This document shows, one piece after another, positions 32,965 through 44,360 of a stretch of 64,000 bases of DNA. The notes below the pieces were generated by a model that was given only the letters and a program-made list of their open reading frames with translations, did not search any database and had not been told where the DNA came from. Made by a program: the position numbers and the translations under genes. The number at the start of each line of letters is the position of its first letter. The first letter of the stretch is position 1. Location of the stretch: NCBI GenBank assembly GCA_013146195.2, contig CM028378.1, positions 11,027,350 through 11,091,349 on the forward strand, written 5' to 3'. The stretch comes from Codonopsis lanceolata. Its lineage: Eukaryota; Streptophyta; Magnoliopsida; Asterales; Campanulaceae.

Positions 32965-34162
32965 TGTGGCAACTGTCTTAAAATCAAGGGTGTTTAGAAC
33001 TAGTTTATCGTTAGTTCATCTAAGGCACGGACCAGCAGACTTCAACAGCAGTCTTGAAAGCACAGCTCGAATAGCAGACTTTTAAGTCTGTTCAAGCTCA
33101 AAAGTCAAGATCAGTCAAATCGAGGAATTAAGTCACATGTTATTTGAGCTAGATATTTTTGATTATCTAATCAAATAATATTCAATTTATCTTCATCAGA
33201 TTTCCCTCCAAAAAGAAAAAAGAAAGTCAACTCTCTAATCTCAAAGACAACTGTACAGACTGTCTCCTATATCATGAAATCTTAGGACATTCCCTCATTT
33301 GGCTAAGAAGACTTTCAAGCTGTAACGTCTGCAAGCTGGAAACTTACTCTGTTTGGAATGTCTGCTGCTGTAACTCTGAATATCTGATATATGTTGCTAC
33401 ATACATCCTACAAAGCGCCGTAATGCATTTAATGCATTATAACGTTGGATACAACCTCTCTACCCTAAGTCCAACGGTCCTAAAGATCTCCCCTAGTATT
33501 TATTCAAGTTCTGAAGATCTGAACAATAACTCTTGCAAAAATTCAATACTCAAGCTTCATCTTCATAATTCAAAGCTTTCAAGAGATCAAAAGGACAAGA
33601 ACTAACGCTTCACCAAACTCCTGAAGCTACAGATCTGCCAGTCTTTAGTCTGTTTCAGCTTCATCTAGTTTGATTATAAACTGTTCTTTACTTTAGCACT
33701 TGGGAGAACAATTATTCATTAATTGTTTCTTTCATCATTATATACTTAGTTGAAAAACTATTTTTGTACACGATTCATTAGTGATCTTATCTTTACACCT
33801 AGTGGATAAACAAGTGCACTTTTTAAAATCCAAAGCTAACCACTTTGGTAGTGGACGTAGTACTATTCACAGTACAAACCACTTCTAAACTATGTGTGTT
33901 GTCTGATCTGTCTTTGCCTATTTCTTAACTGCTGTCATCTTTACTTGTCAAAGTCTGCCATTGAATCTGTCGTATTTTAAACAGCAGACCTTCTATCAGT
34001 CCTACACTCTTATAGTCTTCCGCTACCTTTACTCTTCTTGTAAATTTGCTATAAAAGGAAAAAAGATTTTTATAAGAAGTGTTTCGAAAAATTTTATACA
34101 AAACATTACTAGGCTATTCACCCCCCTTTCTAGCCTAGTTAGAGCCTACTTTGGGACCAACA
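32965..34162 (+). repeat. 5' LTR of SIRE-type copia element D
   Basis: The probable start is TGTGGCAACTG at 32965 and the end is GACCAACA at 34162, followed by the primer-binding site. The block AGGCTATTCACCCCCC near the end is typical of SIRE-type LTR ends. CTATAAAAGG at 34050-34059 is the best TATA candidate. Length is about 1.2 kb. The start is less certain than the end. Confidence 0.65.
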
Positions 34163-34164
34163 AT

Positions 34165-34176
34165 TGGTATCAGAGC
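34165..34176 (+). other. Primer-binding site of element D
   Basis: TGGTATCAGAGC, an exact match to the standard initiator tRNA-Met site of copia elements, two to three bases after the LTR. Confidence 0.85.
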
Positions 34177-34230
34177 CTGATTATTTGAAAATTTATTTTT
34201 CCAAGACTAACCTCTTGAGAATAGATCACA

Positions 34231-35403
34231 TGGCTCATTATATGCTGCCTACCTCGAATACAAGCCACGTCCCAATATTGGACAAAGGTCACTTCGAAGT
34301 ATGGAAAAACAAAGTTATGGGATATATGAATTCTATTGACAATCGATTATGGCAATGTGTTCAAACAGGTCCTCATATTCCGATGAAGCCAAATCTTCTT
34401 GCCGAAGTAGCAGGCGGACCTCCCGAAATACCAAAATCAATGAATGAATGAACTGATGAAGAAAGGAAGCTTGTTGAGCTAGACAGTAAGGTAATTCACA
34501 TAATATCCAGCTCAGTGGACACAAGCACCTACCAGCAGATAATCAGGTGCAAAACTGCTAAAGAAATGTGGGAAGCACTATCTAGAAGGAGATTTGCCAA
34601 CCAGAGACAACAGAAAGTACAACTATATTCAACAGTTCGACTCATTCAAAAAGGATCCAAAGGAGACACTACGTCAAGCCTACAATAGATTTTGTGAGGT
34701 AGTAAATAGTTGTTATTCTTTAGGAAAAGAATATAGTGTTAAGGAAGTAAATATGAGATTTTTAGCTTCCTTGGGAAGTTTGTGGCATGTTAAGACCACT
34801 GCTATTAAAGAGTCCAAAGACTTAAACTCCATGCATCTTCGAGGTTTGTATGCGAGTTTAACTGTCTATGAGCAAGAATTGCTTCAAGCTCAAGAACAGG
34901 ACAAACTTTTTAAACTTCCTTCATTTTCTGTTATCTCTCAAGAAGCTCCTGCTGTTGAAAATAAACCATCTACTTCCTCTTCTTTAAATGAAAATGAAAT
35001 TCTTTCTGACGAACAATTTGCTATGTTCGTTAATAAGTTTCAAAAATTCTCAAAATTTAATAAGAAGAAGGAAGCAAACCAGCAGACTTTCAGAAAGACT
35101 GCTGATAGCTCACAACATTATGAGATAGTTTGCTTCAATTGCAGAAAGTCTGGCCACTTTGCTTCTAAATGTCCTAAGCCTATATATGAAGCTTATAAAA
35201 GGAGACCTTCTAAATCATTTTCAAAACATAGAGGTCTGCTGGCAGGGGACTTAGAAGAAAACAAAGTGTCCACCTGGTTTGAAACTGATTCTGAGGAGGA
35301 TGATAGTGATGACTCATCTGAGCAGGCACATATCTGCCTTGTTGCTCTAGAGTCACCACCCACCTATGACTCAGACAGTGAAATCAAATATTCTCCTTTT
35401 TAG
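34231..35403 (+). pseudogene. gag: gag of SIRE-type element D
   Basis: The first part (MAHYMLPTSN, KGHFEVWKNKVMGYM) ends at a stop at 34449. The reading continues after a frame change near 34594 with QQFDSFKKDPKETLRQAYNR and VNMRFLASLG. The C-terminal zinc knuckle CFNCRKSGHFASKC (about 35132-35173) is followed by an acidic EEDDSDDSSEQ tail. The size and long acidic end are as in SIRE Gag. Confidence 0.8.
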
Positions 35404-36460
35404 GCTAACGTAGAACAAGCCACTAAAGAGCCTTCTAAAGAAGAAATACTCAAGGATGCTCAAGATATGCTTGAGGAATTCAATGAATTTAGAAAGGCTT
35501 ATGTTAAGTTAGCTAAAAGTCATGAGAAGCTGAGAACTGAGAAATCCTTGCTGGAAGCCGAGTTAAAGACTCTCAATGGAGTTCAGCAGGAAATTATCAA
35601 GTTAAAAGAAGAAAACAAGTTTCTCAATGATAAGGTTGTGTGTCTTATTGGTCATGCCAAAGAGATATCTGCTGAGAAAGATGAGTTACAAAAAACCATC
35701 GACTCATGGAATAAATCTAAGGTTGTTTTTGATCAAATCCTTGGAGAACAAAAGCCCACTATAGACAAAACTAGGCTAGGTTTTTCTGAGAACACAGCTG
35801 ACACAATACCTGAACATAAAACAGAAGACTTGTCTGAACGAACTGGTGATGATCTTCCATATCATCAGCAGCTTAACTACAAGGGTAGACAATGAATTGG
35901 CTATACTACTATTTATTATAAATATCCTAAGACTCAAGCTATTAAGACCAAAAATGCGAAGCAATCATCATTTGGCAAAAAGTCTGTTAAGGTTTGTGTT
36001 GACTCACAAGGTCATTCAACCAGCACCTCTGCTAAAGCAAAGGCTGCTGTTTTTAGGAAAGCAAAAAGTCTGCCCAAATCCATCAGATTTGTCAAAAGAA
36101 CTATCGATAATGCTACTGCTTCCAAGACTGCTGACACTAAGCTTAAAGGCAAGATATATGAGGAATCTAAGTCTATAATCAACAGATCTGCTAAGGCAAG
36201 AACTGCTGAACATAGACCTAAGAGAACTCATACATAATCTTTTAAGCCTGCTGTCAACAAGTCTGCTGTTAAAAGAAAGCATGCACATATTTCTACCGAA
36301 AATCAGCTTTCTCAACATAACATTTGTAATTTCCATCGCTGTACTTTTTGCAAATGTTTAGGCCATTTGGTCCATGAATGTCTACTGAAATCCATCATGA
36401 AGCCTATTGGATCCCCTGTTCCAAAAGTCAGGCAAGTACGGGTTCCAAAAATACGCTAAC
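35404..36460 (+). pseudogene. Coiled-coil and linker region of element D Gag-Pol
   Basis: 35467-35895 encodes a strongly helical segment rich in Lys/Glu/Leu (EFNEFRKAYVKLAKSHEKLR), the coiled coil usually found after the SIRE zinc knuckle. Then comes a Ser/Lys-rich region in several frames and a second knuckle-like CTFCKCLGHLVHECL (about 36340-36384). Confidence 0.65.
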
Positions 36461-36519
36461 CATTTGGACCCAAAAGAAAAATAAAAGGTGACCATGATTT
36501 TCTTATTTCTCTATCACAG

Positions 36520-37470
36520 ATCTGCTTCATGGCTGCCTCAAATTCAGAAAAGAAAGACGTATGGTATTTAGACAGTGGATGCTCAAGACACATGACCGAA
36601 GAATCGTGCCTTCTCTCAAATATTCTTTGCCGGTAAGGAAGGACCTCCAGTCATCTTTGGAGATAACGCTAAAGGAAGAACTATTGGATATGGATCTATC
36701 ATTTGCGGAAATCTCTCCATAGGAAAAGTCTCTCTAGTAGAAGGCTTGAAGCACAAAATTCTGAGCATTTCCCAATTCTGTGACAAATGACTCATATGCC
36801 AATTCTCCTCAAACAGATGCGGTATTAAAGATCCAGACTCTTGTTCAACCATGGTAACTGGACATAGACAAGGGAATGTCTATGTGATAGATTTAAACGC
36901 CTATGGCAAGGCTACTAATCTATGTCTTGTAGCAAACTCTGCTCAAGATAAAAGCTGGCTATGGCACAAACGTCTCAGCCAAGATGAATTTCAAATATTT
37001 ATCAAAGCTATCCAAAGATGGATTGGTGAGAGGAATGCCAATAGTTTCTGCAGATCATGATCATCTATGCAAAGCTTGTCAGCTAGGGAAGCTCTCTAAA
37101 GCTTCATTCAAAAGCAAAGCATATCTTACAACTACTAGACCTTTGCAACTTCTTCACATGGATCTCTTCGGGCCTATGACTACTATCAGCTATGGTGGTC
37201 ATAGATACACCTTAGTCGTAGTCGATGACTATACAAGAATATACTTGGACAGAGATGATGTCTTCAAAAGATCATACCTATGACATTCTCACAGCACTAT
37301 TCAGAAGACTACAGACTCAAAAGCTCGATGAAATCAGTGATGTTCGATCAGACAATGGAACTGAATTCACCAATAATGGGATAGCGAAGTATTGTGACGA
37401 CCATGGCATTGGTCACAACTTTTCTGCTGTTAGAACTCCACAACAAAATGGTGTAGCAGAAAGGAAAAAC
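36520..37470 (+). pseudogene. pol: Protease and integrase of element D, truncated
   Basis: The protease start is seen as VWYLDSGCSRHMTEE (about 36560-36605; DSG active site) with later FGDNAKGRTIGYGS and ILSISQFCDK. The integrase zinc region SWLWHKRLS with CKACQLGK (37069-37092) is followed by LHMDLFGPM, VVVDDYTR, VRSDNGTEF and TPQQNGVAERKN. Coding similarity stops at 37470 inside integrase, where Tat copy C begins. The rest of integrase, RT and RNase H are absent. Stops and frameshifts are present throughout. Confidence 0.8.
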
Positions 37471-37518
37471 AGTGCACAGTGTCCAAATAGTGAAGAAAGC
37501 AGTGGCTGCATAGGAAAA

Positions 37519-37580
37519 CTATGGTGCCACCAAGAAGCTTCTTGGTGCCGCACCATAGCCCCTAATGGTGGCACCAAGAA
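37519..37580. promoter_or_regulatory. Internal palindrome module (copy C)
   Basis: A 40-bp near-palindrome (37519-37558) has arms CTATGGTGCCACCAAG and CTTGGTGCCGCACCATAG around AAGCTT, followed by TGGTGGCACCAAG (37566-37578). Arm bases differ from copy B at paired positions, so complementarity is kept. The copy C LTR carries the same GGTGCCGCACC version twice (42702-42737). Confidence 0.55.
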
Positions 37581-37675
37581 TGTTCACTGTGTTGAGGAAA
37601 TCTTGCCCGGTATCCTGGTTTGGTGATCCGACATTCTGCTATTCCTGCATCTGATCACGAAAAGAAAAGGAGACC

Positions 37676-37683
37676 TATAAAAG
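37676..37683 (+). promoter_or_regulatory. Plus-strand TATA-like box of the internal module (copy C)
   Basis: TATAAAAG in GACCTATAAAAGGAGG, about 100 bp after the palindrome module. The LTR has its TATA about 115 bp after its own palindrome cluster, which suggests the internal module is related to the LTR promoter. Confidence 0.4.
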
Positions 37684-38035
37684 GAGGCTACGAGCACTGG
37701 CTCAACAGATGCAAGGCACTGAAATTATAAGTGACTCGGCCATTTTCCCGTTCCGATATCACCCGAAAAGCCCGCTTTTATCAAAATGTGCATTCTTAAA
37801 TATCCCTTTCTTCAAAGTACAGCGTGTCATTACATTTTAGATGTCCGGTATAGTTTTATTTTTTGTGTGAATTTATTTTTGCATGTGTAACATATTGCAT
37901 CACATACATTATATTGCATTATATCATAATGATTGTACAGGTTTCTTTTACAAAAATAAAAAAAAAATAAAAAAAATATAATATAAAAGAAAAGAAAAAG
38001 AGGAGAGAGATACTAATATTCGCAGGAATCCAAAG

Positions 38036-41026
38036 CTAATGTGCTCGGGACGACTGGCTTCTGGGAAAACCACCACCCCTAACCCTGGGACCCGTTGCGA
38101 ATCCCCGACCTCTGCCCCGGCCGCGGCTTGACCCATCATCATCATCATCATCGTCATCTCGACGTCTAGGCCGCCGCACTGAGCTGCTCCCCTTGCAAGA
38201 GAATTCATCAGCCAATTTCTGATATAACTTGCTGATGATGAAGAAGCCCCGCAGCAGTTTCTTATAAGTAGACACGTTCACCTAAAAAAAAAGATGAATA
38301 AAAAAAAATGTTAGTCTCGAAAAAAAATGTGTGCGTATAAAAAAAATACAATATCAAGAAAAGAGACAATAAAGGTGGATGTGTCTACCGAACGAGCTCG
38401 CCCGACGACGCCCGGATCTCGACATCAGGAAGAACCTGCTCTACTAAGCCACCGCCCCACTCATACTGGAAAGTAGAGAAAATATCATCGGGCTCCGTAA
38501 ACATCAGGTTCTCGTCGAGAAATGAAGTAGATGACCCAAGCCTGGCCGAAGCATCAGAATGCCGCCTGGGCACAACAGGAGCAGGAGGAGGGGGATGCAG
38601 CTCTAATCTCAGGAAATCCTCGTATGACATCACTGGATAATCTGTCGCGGGAACGAGGTATTTCCCAAGTCTTGCCGACGGGCCGATCGGCTCTATCACC
38701 CAAGCAGAGGCCAAGGAGGCACCACCGGAGCCACTAGAAAAGATCGGCCGACGGTTCACCCGCTCGCCCATATACAAAGAATCCACCATGATGGAAACCA
38801 TCAATATCCGGCAACGGCTGAACATCAGAGTAGTAGAATAATGTCCCTCCAAGCCCTCCCAGGGAAGAAAGTGCACCGAACCAGGACTCGAGCCAACAAT
38901 TCGCTCCAAAGACTCTTTCCCTAGGTATTACAACCACCGCCGCTTGGCCGGATCGACCCTATTTCTATCAACATATTGGGACAGATATGGAGGCTGGTAG
39001 ACCCGCCGAATGAGGCGACCCAGCGAAAATCTGAAAAATGAGAAGGCCCAGACCTGCACAAAAAAATAAATAAATAAATAAATATGTTGTCAAAAAAATG
39101 ATGATACATATAAAAAAATGAAATGATGAAAAAAAAATGAATAAATGATGAAAAAACAGGAAAAGGCATGTACCTCCCACGCCGGGGCAAATCCATTCAG
39201 GGTCGGTGAATCATTCCGGCTGGCCCTATCCATGGAAGCATAAAGTTCAGCCAAACCAGCCTGTCCCCAATCATACGAAGGGATCCGATCAAAATCTGCA
39301 AGACAAGCCAGGACGGAGGCTCTCAGGGTGACAGAGGAGTTGGCAAAGAGCGATGTGCCAAGAAAGAAGAAAAGAAACGCTCTTGCCACTCGAGTTATAG
39401 CAGCTTCATCATCAGCCGGCACCCGCCCGACATTATTAAGAAGCCACTTCCGAACGCTGCTAATATATATCTCGTCCGATGATTTGAAACGGGGCTCGAA
39501 GCCCAGGAGGTCCACAATCTCCTCCCTACGATGTCGGAGAGTAAAGTCAAGGGCCAGGGTCTCCCCTATGCTGGTAGGGATTCCCGTGATCGCAGCGAAG
39601 TCACATGGGGTCATGGTCGCCTCCCCCCAGCTAAAATGAAAAGTATGGGTGGTGTCCCACCAGAAGTCCCGAAGCACATCGAAGATGGGAAGGAAGCTGG
39701 TAAAGTGGGTAAAGGAGTGCAGGAAGGCGCTAAAACCTGAACCCTCCACCAACGACTTTCCAGCCTCGGGTAGCATGTCAAAAATCTCAGCCACGTTAGT
39801 ATATGATACCCGCGTCCTCTCAAATTCCCTGCGAACCTGAAAAAAAAAAGAGGAGGTAAGTTCTCTACCCTTATTTCCTTCTCTGTACAGTCTTTTAAAT
39901 AAATAAATAAATAAATAATGAACATATTGCATACTTTATACCTCATGATTTTTTTTATTATTACAAATTTTTTTTTCCTTTTAGCATAAAAAAAAAACTT
40001 TTGTTCATAACAAAAAAAATAAAAATAAAAATAAATAAATAATTCTTTAAATTAACACGCCGTTTTCATACATGTACATAAATTTACATGTAAATAAACA
40101 TCATTCTTTTTCAAAATAAAAAAAAAACAAGGCAAAAAGATTTTTGTGTAATATATTTTGCGTATACATAATTTATTTTGCATCTTAAATGTCATAAAAA
40201 TGCATATTAGGACTGCATTTGCCATGTATATAATAAAGTGTGAAAAATTCATGCATCATCTTATAAGTGTTCTACATTGCATCTGCATCAAATAGAATAA
40301 TTCATGCATCCATTATGTGCATTTCATTTGTCCAGTAAGCTGCCATAGGGGTACGCTAAACAGAAGATAAAATACCACCAATCATCAAAATAAATATCTT
40401 TGTGGCATTTACTATATCCCTGCAGCAGTTGCATGTTTGAAAAATAAATCTAAGGGCATGAAAAATATCTGTTTTATCCCGTTTTTATCCGAAAATATGC
40501 CCGAAAAGCGTTTCGGAAAAATTTAATTTGTACTCTGAATATTCTGTTTCGCGATTCTATCGCATGCAAAAATGTGATTTAGTGTAAAACATGCATCATA
40601 TAGCCTCATTTGCATTTAGAATATAAATCATGCATAGTAGGGTCAAATAGTGACCACTAGTTCAAATCATGCATCGCAAAAATAAATCATAGAAATTTCA
40701 TACATTATCACTTAATTACATCATTTAGGCATAAATAGGACATGCATATGCATTACTAATAAAGTCAAAAGTGCTCCAAAAGTCCCAAACAGTGCAGAAA
40801 TTTAGCAGATCTGAAACATAGCCAGGAAAATTTCAAAAAAAGAGAAATCTTACAGTAGTCAGAGGGAGGTTGGACACATGAGTGTTCCGATCCCGTAAGG
40901 TTGCCCCTGCTCAGAGTACCGGTAAATAAGCTTTATTCCGACACTGCGAGGAGGTTCTCTCCTCCTCTCGCCAGATTCTGGGTGCATCCGTGCCTTCCCC
41001 TTCCTGGATCGCGAAGAAGATGCCAT
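38036..41026 (-). pseudogene. Antisense plant mobile domain (PMD) gene, four exons, copy C
   Basis: Exon 1 is 41026-40854 (MASSSRSRKGKA, donor GTAAGA). Exon 2 is 39836-39174 (acceptor TTTTTTTTCAG, donor GTACAT) with LRDFWWDTTHTFHF, CDFAAITGIPTS and RAFLFFFLGTSLF. Exon 3 is 39053-38389 (acceptor TGCAG; MVSIMVDSLYMGERVNR, FTEPDDIFSTFQYEW). Exon 4 is 38281-38036 (VNVSTYKKLLRGFF, a DDDDDDDD run, RGRGRGRG, stop). Exon 2 is fully open across 663 bp. Exon 3 changes frame near its end, so joining to exon 4 gives a stop, and exon 1 differs in length from copy B. The C-terminal acidic run and RG repeats suggest nucleic-acid contact. Confidence 0.78.
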
Positions 41027-41391
41027 CTGCTAAGTAAAACACTGAAATTGGCGGAAGAAAATCGAGAAAAGGAGCAAAAATAAAGAAAATAAAAAAAAAG
41101 GAAACAGATGACAGTGGCTATGGCGGAAGAAGAAAGGAAAGGAATGAAAGAAGAAAAGAAGGAAAGAGAAGCAGTAGGCTTCTCCCTCACTTCCCTGTCC
41201 ATTATAAGGGAGAAAAAGGGAATTTTCCCTTTCCCCCTCCAAAGTTTGAAGCTGCGGCACTTTGGTCCTCAGATTTCAAAATTTTCAAAGTGGTCCCTGA
41301 GCCTAACGGAAAAGTTAACAAGGTCAATCTTGTTAACCAAAATTGGCAACCATTCACCAGAGGACAAAGAAAATAATCTCCCTGGCGGATC

Positions 41392-41480
41392 AAAAAAAAA
41401 AAAAAAAAAAAAAGAAAGAAGAAAGAAAGAAAAAAAGAAGAAAAAAAGAAAAGAAAAAAAAAAGAAAAGAAAAGAAAAGG
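41392..41480 (+). repeat. Purine-rich tract (A/G), copy C
   Basis: Nearly pure AAAAGAAAG sequence matching the tract at 18060-18200 in copy B. The lysine-rich ORFs across it are not genes. Confidence 0.9.
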
Positions 41481-41506
41481 ACAAGAATAAGATCCCCAGC
41501 AGAGGT

Positions 41507-41573
41507 GAACTACGTTTGGTCTGATTCCTTGGATAAGGATACGTAGGCAGCCTATTTCGGTAGGCCCGACCAT
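41507..41573 (+). other. Conserved stem-loop block, copy C upstream unit
   Basis: The hairpin reads CCTATTTCGGTAGG (41550-41563) instead of CCTACATTAGTAGG. The stem is kept and the loop contains TTCG, a stable RNA tetraloop sequence. Confidence 0.55.
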
Positions 41574-41734
41574 CACAACAATAAAGAAAAGGAAAATAAA
41601 TTCCCCAGCAAGAGTGGCAAAAATGCCAAGATCAGCCGAATCCGCGCCACCCAAAGTAAGTCGTACATTCTTACCTCGACTTAGAATAATTCCTTTTAAG
41701 GAAAGTTTTTCTTAAAAAAAACAAAAAAAGAGGA

Positions 41735-41833
41735 ATATTTCAAAAAACACAAAAAAAAGAGGAATATTTCAACAAAAAAAAAAAGAGGAATATTTCAAAA
41801 AAAAAAAAAAGAGGAATATTTGAAAAAAAAAAC
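41735..41833 (+). repeat. Minisatellite, copy C version
   Basis: Four units with core AGAGGAATATTTCAAAAAA, like copy A. Confidence 0.8.
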
Positions 41834-42238
41834 AGAGAGAGCGAGAGAAAGAAAAAGGAAGGAAAAAGAATGTTTTCCACTTCACAATTTTCGAAAATAC
41901 TTGAAGAGTGATCAATTTGTCGTGCTCGGCGACGGATCTTTATCTGGCCGAGTGCGCTCGATATTTGAAAGTTTTCCGGTTATGTCTGGAAACAAGGCAG
42001 GGACCAGCCAGACACAACTTTGAAAACTCCTCTTAACACGTTTCAACGACTAGGTATTGACCGGTTGAAATGTGGTGGCAGAAAAACATTCAAATCTTCA
42101 TACCGTATTTGACAACGGTTTCTGACCGGAAGAATACGGCTTTTTCGAAAACACAAAAATCATTTTTCCGTTGTGTTCTCGATCGGGCTTGACCCGAAGG
42201 ATATGACATCCTCACTTGGTTGTAGTTTAGGTTTTGGC

Positions 42239-42309
42239 CTGAACTACGTTTGGTCTGATTTCCTCTAATAGGGAATACGTAGGCAACCTACATTAGTAGG
42301 TCCGACCAT
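42239..42309 (+). other. Conserved stem-loop block, copy C downstream unit
   Basis: Hairpin CCTACATTAGTAGG at 42287-42300, about 240 bp before the LTR, the same spacing as in copies A and B. Confidence 0.6.
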
Positions 42310-42538
42310 CAGAGCACATTAAATTCATATCTGCTTGAAACTGCGATAACTTTTTATAACCGACTAAAAATGTCTAGGTTATAGAGTTTGGATAGCATGT
42401 TAACTGTGCATTATAACTGCTACCAATTGCATTCTCCCGTTTTTAAATGAACGAAATTGGAGAGTCTATTGTTTATCAACGATGTTCGTCTACTTAGTTA
42501 GCCTTGGGTTACCCGTAGACTCCATCGTTGAGGGGCTC

Positions 42539-44360
42539 TGTAGACACCCCAATTTCGTACCCCTGGTATGTGACTGACATAAAATATCAAGAATTGTTAA
42601 AACTTAACAAATGTCAAGTTACAGGAGTCAAAAATGCGAAAGGAAAAGCAGATGCGAAACAAGCAGGGGAAAGTGCAAAAAATCAGAAGTTGGAAGGCTG
42701 CTTGGTGCCGCACCAAGGCCTCTTGGTGCCGCACCAAGCATGGCAAAGTTGGCACCAAGCTTTCACTGTTCATCTCTCTCAGAAAGGAAAATGTACAACT
42801 CCTGAAGCGCAAGGTACAAGCGTCGATGCAGGAAAAACTCAAATCCCTACCGTGTCCTTATCTCCCACTATAAAAGAGAGCTCGGCCTCCCGTTTTCAGT
42901 GCTCATTCTTTCGCGAAGAAAAGATCGCAGCGAAGCTCTGCTTCTGCGTTCTGTCAATATATTAGTACGAGAGGTGCGAGATAGGTGAGTGGAAGCCCTT
43001 AGAGTCTCCAAACCCCGTCCAAACTCTGCCAAATCAAAAACCCATAGGTTATAAGTGATCCCTAGCCTAGTTGTTAGGCATCCACCTCACTTCCCCGGTC
43101 CAAAAATCCCAAAGTAAGCCGTTACTCTGCCCGAGTAACGAGCTGAAAAGTCAAAAAACTAAGTCTAGGTTCCGCCCAACCAAAAAGGCCAAAACTTACC
43201 CAAATAAGCTGTCACTCTGCCCGAGTTGATAAGCCCAAACCCTCATAAATAAAGCAGTCATTCTGCCCAAATCAAAACAACAACCACACACAAACAACAA
43301 AAGACTCCCTCTCCCTGAAGGACAGAGCGAGCACACCGCCGCTCTAAAAGGTAAAACCTTTAAGGGCGCAGTTTATTTTATTTATTTATTTTTCTGTCGT
43401 TTATTTATTTTTAAAATTGTTATTTAAATCCGGCGCAATGTAGCCAATATAAGCCATTATGCTGCCTGGATTAGAATAGGAAATATTATGTAAAAGAGCC
43501 GTTATAATGGCCAAATATTCTTAAATATGTTTGTAATTATTGGAAGGAAACGGCTGCGAGTCCGTAAATAATGTAGCCACGAATGTATTTGTTTAAATTT
43601 CCCTGTCTTTTTAATACCTTATTTATTTGCGAGATAAATATGACAATAAGCATACTTCAGCCAAAAACCATTTTCGAGACCGAAAGGGCGAGTTGGGTGC
43701 CTAGCACCTTCCCAACTCGTAACTTAGCCTCCGAACTCGTTTTCTTTTTCTCTGGTTTATTTGTCTTTTCTTTGGTTTTGCTTTATTTGCCTTAAAATAA
43801 AGATGGCGACTCTAAAACTTTCGGATTCAGTTGGGCCTCGCAACACTTCCTCTTTGCACTTTCCTGTTCACCCCTAAAAAAGGGAGATATGAGAATGGAG
43901 GGGTGATGTATTCCCATATCCTGGTATCCCCTAAACAAGGGATAACTTGATGCGGGAAACCCAAAGCTCCCATAGTAATCTGAATGGGCCATAAGGCTAT
44001 TTTTAATAAAATCCATAGTGGGGGCATCGCAATATCCTTTTTTGCACTTTTCCGTTTTCCCCTAAAAAAGGGAAAATGGGAATGAAAGGGTAATGCATTC
44101 CCATATCCCGGTATCCCCTAAAAAAGGGATAACTTGATGCGGGAAACCATAAGTTCCCATATTGGATACAAAATCCACTCAAGGCAACCGAGGCACATTC
44201 CAACGTGCTAATATAGACAACACTCCTCTCGCACTTTTGATTTCGTCTTCCCCTAAACAAGGGAGGGTGGAACGAGAGCAGTGGTGTCCCGCATCCGCAC
44301 GTACGCGCACCCCTATCCAAGGGCGCGCGGGGCGCGAGAGCACATCGCGGGAACCTCACA
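42539..44360 (+). repeat. 3' LTR of copy C
   Basis: Starts TGTAGACACCCC right after ATCGTTGAGGGGCTC and ends GGGAACCTCACA. Palindromes TTGGTGCCGCACCAA occur twice (42702-42716 and 42723-42737), TATAAAAG is at 42869-42876 and the leader hairpin at 43121-43139. It is the cleanest of the three LTRs and defines the ends of the others. Confidence 0.9.

Larger units (their letters stand above)
37471..44360 (+). mobile_element. Ty3/gypsy Tat-like element, copy C, 5'-truncated
   Basis: Aligns with copy B from about B 13697 onward: internal palindrome module, PMD antisense gene, purine tract, minisatellite, two stem-loop blocks, polypurine tract and LTR. The truncation removes gag-pol, the DUF7745-like gene and the minus-strand TATA box, and joins the remainder to the integrase of element D. 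Confidence 0.85.
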
